A DNA stretch of 64,000 nt, taken from NCBI GenBank assembly GCA_029204225.1, contig CM055104.1:38306527-38370526 (forward strand). Direction: 5' to 3'. This stretch comes from Diphasiastrum complanatum (lineage: Eukaryota > Streptophyta > Lycopodiopsida > Lycopodiales > Lycopodiaceae). A model generated the notes under the pieces. The model did not search any database, was not told where the DNA came from, and saw nothing but the letters and a program-made list of their open reading frames with translations. The translations under genes and the position numbers were made by a program. Shown here piece by piece: positions 27,979 to 39,248 of the stretch. Numbering within the stretch: position 1 is the first letter of the stretch; each line of letters opens with the position of its first letter.

Positions 27979-30513
27979 AGAGAGGTGCACACATGTGTGG
28001 CTTTTGTAAAAGGTTTGAAAAAAGTAAGTTAACTAAGCATATGGTTTAGTAAATAGGTAAGTAAGCTCCTAGGAGTAGTCTATATGATAGTAGGTATTGT
28101 TGGCTACTAGATATTGTGGTTATAGTTATTGTTGGTTACAAGGTACTTTTAGGTGTCTCCATGTAGGGTCAATGTTAGAGGTGTACTATGTGGGTCCAAA
28201 ATTGATTTGATCTATACCCTTCAATTTTCCAAGTCATATGGACCATTCCATCTCAGTTATCACACTTTTATAATTCATTGCGTGGGAAAACCGGCAAACT
28301 ATAGGAATGGAACCGACAAGTTTTCTCAAAAACTGGCATCATAAAATGTTGTCAGTCTTAACACCATTGCGAGTCGAATGAGAAACTTTGCGACCAAAAG
28401 AGAAAATTTTGGAATATTCCCCTAAATTCTCTCAAGAAGTGTCTTAAATTAGGGTGCTTTTCAAAAACACCTTGCGCATGTATAAAGCATGTTTAAAAAA
28501 CGACAAAAAAAAAAAGGTGATTTTGCACATTTTCAGGATTTTTGAACTTTGAAAAGGACTTGGTTTGTAAGTCACTTTTCATAATGAAATTGAAAATAAA
28601 ATAACAAAAAATGGAAACATATTAAAATTTGCTCTATTTTCAAAACATGCATTTTGACACAATAAACTATACACAGAACTGTCTTGATTTCATGTATTTT
28701 ACAAAATTAAACGATAGCCTTTCGTAAAATGTCTAGATATTTATGCTTCTTGCGCTACCAATACACACAAAAGAATTTACATGGGGCTTTCACTCTCATA
28801 GCTACTTGTATTCCCCGTGAACCACGAAGAAGATCCTGAAGATGTTGTGGAAGCGTCTTCTTTTTCACTATTGACAAGCATTCCACCTTACTCCAAATGA
28901 AGACCAAGAGCTTCGCGATTGTTTACTTCCATTACTAGGACCAACAAGCTTCTAGATCTACTACCGATCATCTTTCTCCTACTCTGAAGTGAACGATTGA
29001 TGAAATGGATAATATCCCTACAATAGTCAAAATGCAAATAAAGGTGAGAAGATGAAGGGCTAGGCCTTCAGCTATTAGAGGATAAGAGAGCACGACCATC
29101 CTCACCCAGAGAGAGCCGACTCTGTGTTTTCATATCATCATGTCTGGGTGTTTGAGTTCATTTGAGTCATTGCAGACCTAAAGTTCATTGCTGAGCAACC
29201 TAGATATTGAGAAGTGAGCATCTTCTACTCAAGAATGTTTGACCAATAGTTATACCTCTAAATTCATGATTGTCGGAGTAAATTACAACACTATTCTGAT
29301 CACCCAGTCAGAGTGGAGTTAATATATTGAGCTCGGCTGGCGCTTGTGAGGATCAGATGTGTTTCTTTGCTGTGAGTATAAGAAAATGACAACTCCAGAG
29401 CAACTCTAGGACTGCGTTAATGAGTACCTATTTTTTTTTCCCAACTCCAGAGTTCTGCTAATGGCCTTTTGATAGTTGGATTACATTATGTAAATGAATC
29501 CTTTGGGTTGATTTGTGTGAATAGAGTTGTCAACTATTCCAAGTTGATTTCGAGAATCACTGGTTGATTGGCCGAATCTGAGGGCAGCTGTGGAAGCCTG
29601 ATGCAGTCTGGCTTCTAGTGATGGTGGAAGCACGAGGAGCTAGCAACGATGGCAGCTGCGGTGGAGGCGGCTCGAGTGGAGAGATAGCTTGAGTGTAATG
29701 TGTATATTAACACGGCACAAAAACCCCTAGTACACTTTTCAGGATGGCTTGAAGAGTGATTTCGATACGCCGTATCGGATTTCCTGTTAAAAATAGTTAA
29801 CTTAACTTAACCTAACTCCCGATACCATGCATCGAAATTTAGGTTAACATTGCTTTAAAATAACAATCCTTATGAATGAAATGACAACATTTACATGACA
29901 CCTCGATACAGTATTGTATCGAATTGACAGATCGAGAGCTAACTAACGGAAATTTCAAAAACAAAACTCTAAAATATATCATTACCAGACAATTTAGCAA
30001 ATATTTGGGACTAAATTTTATCAGCTAATCAAAAAGAATAAAAAAAGCATCTAAAGATTTCTTCTAAAAAACGCACCTTTTTAGGAGATATGTTGAAAGA
30101 CTCCTGAATGGTTGCTTAATCTCCATGAAAATTGCCCAAATAGTAATAGAAAAGAAAGAGCAATATCCTAAGCGCATGATCCAAATCCTCAAGAAGCGAG
30201 GATGACAAATGAGCTTAACAAATGTATATATAGCTTTTGGTGTCATGATTACTTTTTAAAAGTAACCGTAATGAATATATTTCGTATTGACATTTTAAAA
30301 TTTCAAACGTCTTTGACGATCAAGGTTTTCTCATTGCGGTTTAGGGTTTGGTTAAAAATTTGACGACGCACTTCTTTTGGCGACACATAATCATTACATT
30401 TTTGCTTGGGTCTACATCATTTTGCATCTTATTTAAGCTCTTTTGGTAGTATGTTTAACTAGACTTACTAAACAAGGTTTGGATTCCTTTTTTCATTACA
30501 ATGCCTGATTCCG
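27979..30513. other. AT-rich interior of the TIR-bounded segment
   Basis: No coding domain recognised. A perfect short palindrome CGATACAGTATTGTATCG lies at 29915-29932. Confidence 0.4.
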
Positions 30514-30750
30514 TTGGGTAATCCAATAAATTATCTTCCTTGTCTATTGATACCCATATTCTCCATTGATGGTTTGCCAAGTTCTCAAAATGATAGCCAC
30601 GTTTCAATAGAAGGCTTGATTGATGTGTCTAGTGAAAATCATCTTTCAGTTGAGGATCTTTTAGATTTTTCCTCGTATGAGGAATGCCTCAAAAATATTC
30701 ATGATCATATAGATCAAATGTTTAGTACCTTTATTTTGTTGTTTTTGTAA
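30514..30750 (+). CDS. Unrecognised 78-codon open frame near the right TIR
   Basis: Reads MGNPINYLPCLLIPIFSIDG, then acidic Ser-rich sequence (SVEDLLDFSSYEECLKNIHD). It has no recognised family. Base composition matches the AT-rich surroundings, so chance is quite possible. Confidence 0.2.
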   Translation: MGNPINYLPCLLIPIFSIDGLPSSQNDSHVSIEGLIDVSSENHLSVEDLLDFSSYEECLKNIHDHIDQMFSTFILLFL

Positions 30751-30944
30751 ATTTGAATATAATTAAAAAATAGACATATTCTCTAAATAGAAATTAAAAC
30801 TAAATATGTATAGGTAATTGCAATGGAAATAGACATATCAAAAAAGGTTTCTTGAGCATTCTTTTATCAGTACATGTGTCATTATTAACACTAGTCATGA
30901 TTAGCAAAGAGGCCCTTTTGAATCCAAAAAGGGCCCTAACGAGT

Positions 30945-31965
30945 AGATAAGGTGGAACATGTCAAGCAAACATGTTTATTGCATCCATTATGCATTCATA
31001 CACAATGTTGGACAAATATTAGTATGGACTTCATACCTTCCTTGCTTACAACATCTGGAGGTTACAATGGTATCTATGTGGTGGTGAATAGGCTTGCAAA
31101 GTATGCACATTTCTTACCTTATAAACCCACTAATAGTGTAGCTCAAATAGCGCAAATATTTTTGAAGAACGTCTTCAAATTACATGGAATACCAAAGGAG
31201 ATAGTGAGCGACAGAGATACCAAATTTATTTCCACTTTTTGGAAGATCTTTGTGGACAAGTTAGGCAATAAATTGTGCTTAAGTACATCTCATCCAAAAA
31301 ATGATAGACAGACTAAGAGGAGTCAATCAGTGGTTGGAGTGCTATCTATGACATTTTGTTTCAGATCATTAAACAAAGTGGATAGAATGGATGTATTTAG
31401 CTGAATTTGATTATAATAGCAATCCACATTTGTCAAATGGCATGACACCCTTCTTTGCATTATACGGCCATTAGCCATTAGAGCCTATTAGCGTGGATTT
31501 GTTAGATATTGTAATTCCAGCAGTTGTGGACCAAATGTGTCAATTGGCATGACACCCTTCTTTGCATTATACGACCATGAGCCATTATAGCCTATTAGCG
31601 TGGATTTGTTACATGTTGTAATTCTAGCAGTTGTGGACCAAATTCAACACATGAATGATATTTTGAAAGCTAATCAAGAGCATATCTAGGTAGCATAAAT
31701 ACAAATGAGGTAATACACATGACTGAAAAGGACTTTTCATGACTTCATCATGGGAGATTTTGTTTTTTTATAGATACACTAAGCTAGAAAAACCTCAAAG
31801 CAAAAAGTTAGCTCCAAGATTCTATGGACCTTTCAAACCATCAGCTCTACATCCTAGAGCTGTCTCCCAAAGCTTCACACTTTTTCCAAAGCTTCTTGAT
31901 TCCATCATGAATCACCCTCGTAAGTCCTGTCTCATCCAAAGACTCAAGTCCAATATGAAATAACT
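30945..31965 (+). mobile_element. Ty3/gypsy relic, integrase to C-terminal region
   Basis: WTNISMDFIPSLLTTSGGYN, VVVNRLAKYAHFLPY and GIPKEIVSDRDTKFISTFWK give the first two catalytic Asp of the integrase. The third motif is degraded (HPKNDRQTKRSQ, with no Glu at the usual place). AEFDYNSNPHLSNGMTPFFA follows in another frame, then a 107-bp tandem duplication, then KLAPRFYGPFKP near 31800. It may belong with the RT fragment at 26463-26900, but the RT core, RNase H and zinc domain between them are missing. Confidence 0.88.
31431..31642. repeat. 107-bp tandem duplication inside gypsy integrase
   Basis: Units start TGTCAA[AT]TGGCATGACACCC at 31431 and 31538 and end GCAGTTGTGGACCAAA. They differ by several substitutions. 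The duplication breaks the integrase frame. Confidence 0.93.
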
Positions 31966-32945
31966 GCACCTTGATGATCATTTCATGTCATCCTATAGCC
32001 CATCCCTATCATGTATCCCGATGCCATCACTGATCTCGAAGATCTGGGCATCTACCCTGTAGTTCCTTTCTTGTATTCCCCCAAGCTAGCTCTAAACTGC
32101 TCTTGTGAATGATTTCAAACCATTCCCTGAGAATATACTGAGATGTGAACACCAAAGCCACCATCAAATCCCTCACATGATGTGACATGCCAATATCCCT
32201 TCAAGTGAACCTGTGAGATCTTCCATGGCCCAAACCAAATGATTTGCACCTTGTCATCACTGGAATCTACATCCCTGATGCAATACTGATAAGTCAAATT
32301 GACTTGACTTATACAAATTGGCAATTGAAGTGTATCTCCATGATGACAAACCTAATACACTGCTCCACAACTACAATGACGATCAAAATGACTTACCAAC
32401 TGCAAAACCGCAAAACATCACACTCACCACTCTCCAAGAGCATCCAAAGTGTGATTACTGATCCGTTCTTCATCCTCCATGTGTCCCACACACAGTTCAT
32501 CCAATGTAAGTCCGTTATCTTGCCCAATGGCTTCCAACTGGCACCACCTCGCACTTCCATCACCTGTGACCTCCAATATGTGTGTCCCTCCAAGCTAGCC
32601 CATATTTCCCTCTGAACAAGACAGATGTGTGTGTCAATGCATCTATCACTTGACTTGACAATGCCACTACCGATCATACTTGTGAGAGTGTTCCCCCAAA
32701 ACGCCACCTGACATTGGTCGGTTCTAACTCCAAAAGTTGAACCTGATCATGAGATTTTTCCACCCGTAATCGGCATACCATGCCTACCTCTCACCTATGA
32801 TTGCTTTCCTTCTCAAAATTGTCACCCATGATGAGTAGTCACACCGCCAAACTACACTTTCGTCGCCAATACTAGCTTTCTCCACACAATTTCGCTATCA
32901 TTCGTCCCCATACTGCATTTACCACTTCCAAACACCCTGTTATAC
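31966..32945. other. Unassigned region beside a gypsy LTR
   Basis: Two minus-strand open frames (32115-32324 and 32393-32707) are unusually Trp-rich (IIWFGPWKISQVHLKGYWHV and REIWASLEGHTYWRSQVM). I recognise no domain. They may be decayed host or element coding sequence. Confidence 0.25.
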
Positions 32946-33983
32946 TGTTAGAAGTAAGTAATAATGATTTCAAAGTGATAATGCCTTATTGTAGTGCCCT
33001 ATAACAGGTTTCACCAACCAAAAATTGCCCCAAATTTGGCCCTACGGTACCCAAATGGCAAATATAGCCCATCACTAGGTCACTCGCACTCCGCTCAATG
33101 GAGCGATGATGAAAACTCTCCAAAACACGTTTCTCCCTACTCGATGACGTCGCTCTGTCCACTGGTATTGGAAGTAAATCTGGCTTGTGTATGTTGGCTA
33201 GATCTACTCACGATGCGGTGTAGTATAGAGAGGATCGTCCACTTTCTAAGTTTCTACCAAGCTTCAAACGGAAATGCGGAAATAAAGAACAATGACGAAG
33301 CACTAAGGCTTACCCAACTAGTGCTTGGAACAGAAATGAAACTACCTAAGATGATAAAATACAAAACCTTACTAAGGTTTACCCAACTAGCAAGGTGATT
33401 ACAATAAATCCTAGATTAACACCCAAAGGGATTGAGAATGATAGAATGCGGCTAAACTAAGCATAAAGCGATTAAAAACATGCCACAATAAAAAACCAAT
33501 GAAAGGAGGCAAGAGGAGGCCCGAGCACCTTCCCTCAAGCTATGCACCTTCCAATGGGAACACAAGGAAATAGAATGACTTCTCAAATAGAGAACAATTT
33601 AGCATAATCTCAATGTGTTGTTTACAAGGCAAATACCTCTCCTTTTATGGCAAGGAGGGTCTTCCATAGGTATCCACGAACTTATGGGACTAATCTATTT
33701 CTAGCTTTTCTATAACTTCTAACTTAGGATTTAGAACTTCAAAGTTTCTTAACTTAGAAAAACTTAAGACAAAATATTTCTAATCTTAAGTTTCCTAAGT
33801 CTAAGTTTTAAATCTAAGTTTAAGTTATTTTATTGTTATTTAAGCTTCTACTCATGGGCTTACAAAACACATGCCATGACGGAAGTTTATTAACAGACAC
33901 TCATACGTGGACTCACAAAACACATGCCACGGAGTTTTATTTCTCTCTTTTTATTTTTCTCCGTGTTAGCACAAATGCTAACA
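32946..33983 (-). mobile_element. 3' LTR of gypsy element F
   Basis: On the minus strand it starts TGTTAGCATTTGTGCTAACA (33983 down) and ends ...ACTTCTAACA (32946), giving TGTTAG...CTAACA ends and a length of 1038 bp. It is preceded on the element strand by the purine tract AAGGAGGGGGATAA (33984-33997). A TATA-like CCATAAAAGG lies near 33647. Internal direct repeats ACTAAGG[CT]TTACCCAACTAG occur at about 33302 and 33371. Confidence 0.75.
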
Positions 33984-33997
33984 TTATCCCCCTCCTT
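33984..33997 (-). promoter_or_regulatory. Polypurine tract of gypsy element F
   Basis: AAGGAGGGGGATAA on the minus strand directly before the TGTTAGCA start of the LTR. Confidence 0.75.
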
Positions 33998-34035
33998 ATT
34001 GGATTGGTGGTCCCACACCAATCAAGGCTTTTTCA

Positions 34036-37000
34036 TCATGTATCTTTTGAGCTTCCTGGAGGCGTGATTGTTGTTGGCGGTCGATAGATTTTATTGCCAA
34101 TACCTTCCATCATTTGCCAACGCAATTTATTGAGGAAGCGTAGTTGTTTGTAGTGATGCAGCATGCCTTGCAAGAAGCCATGGATCTTCCAAAGTTCAAC
34201 CATATCGACGTGCAACGTTGAAGTGAGGGCGGCACGGTGATAAAGACGGGCCACGTTGATGTGATCTGTTTCAGTCTACAAGGGCTTGTTGATATCAATG
34301 GCGATTGGTGGGAGGCCTCTATCCCAATAGCCATTGAGTTCTGCCAAGAAAGCAACCAGGATGCAATTATCTATAGTAGCGCACATCCTGATTCGGGTTG
34401 CCATGATGTTTCTGGTGAAAGACACAACAATTGGTAATCATGTCGTCTGCGGGATTGCCGGTATGTACATCAATTAGCTTGGGCCAATAAATCTTGTTTT
34501 TTCACTTTGTGGTGGAAAATGGTTCTCTTCGTGCCACCGGATAATAATATGGATTGATGCGCATGTATGCAAGGGCTTCGAGATATCGTTCCATGGATGT
34601 TTTGCTTTGCAAGAAGAGTTGGTGTCGCCAGGCAAGTTGCGGATCCAAGAGCTTAACGGCTTCCTTGTGAGTCTTGCAGTGATCCATGTTGGGTAGGATG
34701 TACCCCTCGCGCTCCTTGGGTTGGTATTTTTTTGCGAACTCTTGGGAGATGAGGTGCTCCTTGTTCGGTGTAGTTGGAGAGATCCGGTGTCATATCGTGG
34801 GAGCCTCAACAGCTAAGGCATGTTCAACTTAGGGGTCTGGTTCAGGAGAGAGGGGAGGTGAAGGGTTAGAAGCAGCGATCTGTTGGGATTCGGGAGAAAA
34901 TTGGTGTGGAAAGGGAAGGTTAGTTGTATCGATGGGGTTAGAGACGGTAGAAGTGAATTGATGTTGGGAGGAAGTACCACCGATGCCCTGAGGATTGGTT
35001 GGTGGTTGAGCTTGTGGTCCTTGAGACTTCCCTTGAAATGTCGAGCCTTGATTATTTGTTGGCGATTGTTGAAATCCTGTCCCATCGCCACCATCTGAGC
35101 CATCAAAGTGATGCCCAGAGTCATTAAAGTGAGCATGCTCTGCATGGACAGAAGTGTGGACTGAGTGGCCGCCTTCAATCGTTCTTCCAAGGTGGCTATG
35201 TGTTGGTTAAGGGCCTCGACGGAAGTAGTGTATGATTGTTGGAGTTTGGTGCATTGGTCCGTCGTGGCTTTCAACTTTTGGGCCAACCGCATGAATAGTT
35301 GGTGGTGCAAAATCATTGAAATTGACCAGTTCCAGTTGTTCTTTTATAGCGGAACGTGCAGCTCGGGCATCTGCTACGATCTCGTCTCGTTCTGCTATGA
35401 GGTTGTCGATGACGATTTGCATGTTAGAGATTTTTAGCTGGAGTTGGTTTTGTAGGTGGCTGAGCATCTGCTGTTGCTGTTGATTGTATGTGATGAGGGT
35501 ATCGATCTGTTGTTGTTTTTGAGCAGATTCAGCCACCAACCATTGATTTTTCTACTGAAGTTGTAGATTGGCACCGTCATCGACCTGTCATACTGCTTGT
35601 TGGTCTGACAAGGTTCTGTAGATGTTGTATTGAAGCTCATTCACCAACCAGACCATCTTTTGGGCAGTTAGTGGTGATTGCTCCCATATGCCAATGTCAG
35701 GGAAGGATCTTTGGTAATTTGAATAAGGCATAGGGTTGTAGGGGAGAATATCAAGAAATTGTGTAGAAGAGGAGTTTGGGGGATAGGAAGGCGGAGGTGA
35801 TTGTGGTGTCAAAGGAGGAGATTGTGGATTTAGAGGAGGTGATTGTGGTTTCAAAGGAGGAGACTGTGTATTTGGAAGAGGTGATTGTGGTGAGGTGGGA
35901 GGTGTTGGAATTTTCGAGGGAGAGAAAGCGGGGGAAGGAGAAGATATGGAGGGAATCTGAGTGAGTAATTGGAGAGCAAAATCATCGACATCAACTGAGG
36001 AGTCAAGCAAGGGGGGAGGTATGTACAGGAGAAGGTTTTGTTGGAATAGGAGAGTCAAATCCGATGTTAAGTGTGATGGAAGGGGTGGAAGTGGTAGCAA
36101 GTGGTGTTTGTAGTGGTAGAGAGGTGGTGGGTGGGTGGAAGGTTGCCTGGACTATTGAAGTGCCCAGAGTGGCTTGAATCTCACTGACTGAACTAGAGCT
36201 AGATGCGCCGGCATCTCCAAAGCTGCCTGCTGCTGCTACCGCCTACCTTCTTGCCACAGCCTATTGGAGAAGGGCTTCTTGTTGGGCTAAGACCTCCTTT
36301 GGGATCTGAGAGGGTTTAAGGCTCCCGTCGAATTCAACATATTCAGCCCCAATGTCACTTGATAAAATCTTGGTAGATATGTCAGCTTCAGTGCTGACCA
36401 CCTTGTCTTTCTGCTTCTTGGTGGGTGGGTCTCGTGTAGGATCTGCTACCTGGGGTCTGGCTCATTTTCTGTTGCTAGGAAACAATGTCTCCAGCTCCTT
36501 GAGAGTGATTGTTGTCTTGCGGCCAGATTTGCTAGATGATCATCTGTAGAAGATAATCACAATTAGTGGTTGCCTTACGCTGTTTGAGGGCTAAGCAAAG
36601 TTTGTCGGCAATCCTTTCTGCCCATTTTAAGGTGTGAGTGGGGTCACTCAGCATCATGGTCAACGCAAAAAAGTCGCTTGGAGGAATGCGATCCATGCGG
36701 ACTATGTGGACCTCCGTCAGATCAAAAGTATTTCTGTGGCTGCTCGTAGCTTGGGATCTTTGATAAGTTTTGTGGCCATGCCATCGTGGGTGTGAGCGAT
36801 GGTTTTGCCATCATTGAGTAGGAACTTCTTGAAATAGTTCGAGTCGTAGCTGGTGCCCTTACCATGTATTGACTCGTCAGAATCGGGAAATCTGATCAGT
36901 TGGATCCTGGCTGGTGTAATATCAATGGTGATGTAGCTACCATCCTTGGACGAAATATGAATAGTGTGGAATTCATCAGAGTAGGAGGAATAGGTTGCAC

Positions 37001-37187
37001 GGATAAGACTCTCATGTTGTTGTTCAGGAAGATGCAAGAGATTAAAACCAAGACGAAGGAAAATGTCATTGGCTAATCATACTATGTCGGCGTGATTCTT
37101 GACTTCTAGCAAGAATAAGTCTCCGATGTAAGGCAGCTTTGGGACCTTACGGCGATGTAAAGAGAGTGCAAGATCCCAAGAAGCCAT
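34036..37187 (-). pseudogene. Extra ORF of gypsy F between pol and 3' LTR
   Basis: Minus strand, start MASWDLALSLHRRKVPKLPY at 37187. The N-terminal part (to 36717) contains SSYSDEFHTIHISSKDGSYI and DSNYFKKFLLNDGK, with no recognised family. A degraded stretch follows, then one frame (1 mod 3) stays readable from 36100 to 34502, broken only by scattered stops. It has a Pro-rich tandem PQSPPL repeat (about 35780-35900), a Gln-rich coiled coil (QKQQQIDTLITYNQQQQQML, about 35500), a Gly/Ser/Gln-rich linker and a C-terminal segment (EAVKLLDPQLAWRHQLFLQS, then YLEALAYMRINPYYYPVARR). A shifted frame (34254-34036) ends it. No signal peptide or membrane segment is evident in this frame, so an envelope role is not supported. 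Confidence 0.6.
35780..35905. repeat. 24-bp tandem repeat encoding PQSPPL units
   Basis: Units of the form GGAGGTGATTGTGGTTTCAAAGGA (plus strand) repeat about five times and encode a Pro/Ser-rich tract on the minus strand. Confidence 0.85.
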
Positions 37188-37890
37188 GATAATAGTGATT
37201 CTAGATTGTTTTGGAAGGTTTGAAAATTCTGAAAATTTTTGGCATGAACTCGAGAGCAGGAATCTAGAATGAATTTGTGGAGAGAAGGGTGGAGGTCTAT
37301 ATATAGACTTTTTTTGTCAGGAATTTGCAACTCTACCCAGAAATCGTCCTTAGTGTCTACAATTTCATAATGATGGTCGCGAATTTTGATGCAATGTTTT
37401 GAGGGTCAGCGAATTCCTGTAAGTGAGTTTTTGTGTCTCAAAATAGGAAAAATGTTTGACAGCACAAAAATGTGCTTGATCAGAATTCGCGGAGATGACA
37501 GAGAAATCGTGAAGATTATTCTAAGCTTCAGCGAATTGTCTGCGAATTCTGTCAGTGGATATATGATGCAAAAAACTAACTTTTTCTATTTCTGGAAAGT
37601 TTTCCTCTAAGACAAAATTTGTGGAGGCTAAAAATGAATGGTGCACTGTAAAAAAAAAATCAAGCGAATTCTATCTGAGATGGTGTGAGACAAATCTTCT
37701 GAAAAGAATGACTTTTGTGGTTTTTTCAGAAAAAGACTGATTGTATGCCTGACCTGATAGTATCTTGATGGTGTGAACAAGAAAACATAGCAAAAAATTG
37801 TTGAAATGGCAGGCAGGAAGTAAAGAAAAGTAAAGATGAACAGTAGGAAAGAAAATAACAAATACATATCAAGATAAAAATAGGGCTCAT
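37188..37890 (-). promoter_or_regulatory. Spacer between pol and the extra ORF, with GCGAATT motifs
   Basis: No coding frame recognised. GCGAATT or its complement occurs at 37379, 37409, 37483 (reverse), 37531, 37542 and 37664, six times within about 290 bp. Such clustering just upstream of an ORF could mark a promoter or splice/processing region; this is inference. Confidence 0.35.
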
Positions 37891-39088
37891 TTTACTTTCT
37901 CAGTCTGTTTCCATTGACCACAGTGTCTAGGATATCGCCTTGAAGAGTTTGGAGTTGTACATCTCCAGAGGCAAATATTCTCTAAGTGACATAAAGACCT
38001 TGGTCGAAAAATTTCAATTTGCCTATAAAGGATTTGGCCTGGTAGAGCAGGATCCTATCTCCGACCTGAAACACTTTGAGTTTTAAGGATCAACCATGCC
38101 ATGCTTTTTGTCGACGTTTGTGGACTTGTTGAGCATGGATGCTGATCTGTCGTGTTTCACACAGTTGTTCCAGATGAAATAACCTATTTGTTAGGATCTG
38201 TCGATTATCTAGCTCAAGATTATAGGCTACTCGAAGGGATGGAATATGGAATTCTGTAGGCATCATGGCTTCTTGGCCATATGCTAGCTGAGAAGGAGTT
38301 AAGCCTGTAGCTCTCTTCGGGGTGGTGCGATAAGCCCATAGAGCAGCATGAAGTTTTTGTTCCCAATCAGAGCGGCTGGATTGGACGGTTTTGGTGAGAA
38401 TTCCACATAGGATTTTACTGGTGGATTTCGCCTGGCCATTGCATCTTGGATAGTATGGGGAACTTTTGCAATGTACCACAAAAAATTTGGAAAGAAGATC
38501 TGCTATGACAAAGTTAAGAAAATGTGTACCCCTATCACTGATAAGTTCTAGAGGACATCCGAAACGAACGATAACCTGTTCATAGAGAAATTTTGCGGTA
38601 GAACGAGCATCAGCATTGCGAATAGCTCTTGCTTCAGCCCATTTGGTACAATAGTTCGTAGCTACTATGATATAACAAGATTGTGTGTGCCGAGCAGTGG
38701 GACTAATGGGTCTGACATAATCAATCCCCCATTTCTGAAAAGCTTGATCAGTGGTTACAAGGTGTAAAGGCATGTAGTCGTTCTTTTGAAAGTGTTTTGT
38801 CCATTGGCAGACATCACATGCCTTTGTGTGATTGTGCGTATCCTCGAAGAGTGTTGGCCACCAAAAACCGGCCAAGAGGATTTTCTTAGCAATCATTTCA
38901 GAAGAGAAATGGCTTGCACCAATACCTTCATGAGTGAGGAAAATTACAGAGGGTATTTGACCTTCAGTAAGACATCGTTGGATGATTCCATCTAACCCTT
39001 GCTTATACAGTTGGCCTGCAATTAACGTATAAGGTTTGGTCTTGAGGACCAACGCACGTTGTTCAGGTTTAGATAAGGAAGGATCCAT
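37890..39088 (-). pseudogene. Gypsy F integrase and pol C-terminus
   Basis: A 332-codon open frame (39088-38090). The zinc domain reads THEGIGASHF...KACDVCQ (H-H-C-C present). Catalytic core: FQKWGIDYVRPIS (Asp) and LISDRGTHFLNF (Asp). The third motif reads YYPRCNGQAKSTSKIL, where the usual Glu is Lys (AAA at about 38425). RSDWEQKLHAALWAYRTTPK and GLTPSQLAYGQEAMMPTEF follow. After a stop at 38090 the same protein continues with VFQVGDRILLYQAKSFIGKL and TVVNGNRLRK to about 37890. Only a stop and the Glu replacement break an otherwise well-kept integrase. Confidence 0.93.
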
Positions 39089-39248
39089 CTGCCCTAAAGT
39101 TAAATACTCTATGATTTCCTTAGCCCATACGGGTGTAGAATCAACTTGGAATAGGATGGCATCTGGTAAATCATCGTTGACGCCTTGATCAGGGGTGGGT
39201 AGGGTAGGGATTCGGGACAGATGATCTGCTAAAAAATGTTAAACTCCC

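Larger units (their letters stand above)
26921..30939. mobile_element. Candidate TIR-bounded element (about 4.0 kb)
   Basis: The left end TTAGGGCCCTTTTGGGCTAA is matched, as reverse complement, by the right end (30939 downward) TTAGGGCCCTTTTTGGATTC. Similarity continues through AAAAGG and, after an indel, TTTG[TC]TAATCAT[AG]A[TC]TAGT (left about 26969; right about 30885-30905). The GGGCCC...-type ends recall PIF/Harbinger-like elements, but the outside bases (CCCA and CGAG) give no clear target duplication. The interior has no recognised transposase; it holds a copia fragment, a GA array and AT-rich DNA. Gypsy sequence lies on both outer sides. Confidence 0.5.

Noticed and set aside
34813-35316. 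167-codon minus-strand open frame in gypsy F
   Set aside because: It lies in a different frame from the long 1-mod-3 reading frame running through 36100-34502, which has more protein-like composition; treated as a shadow.
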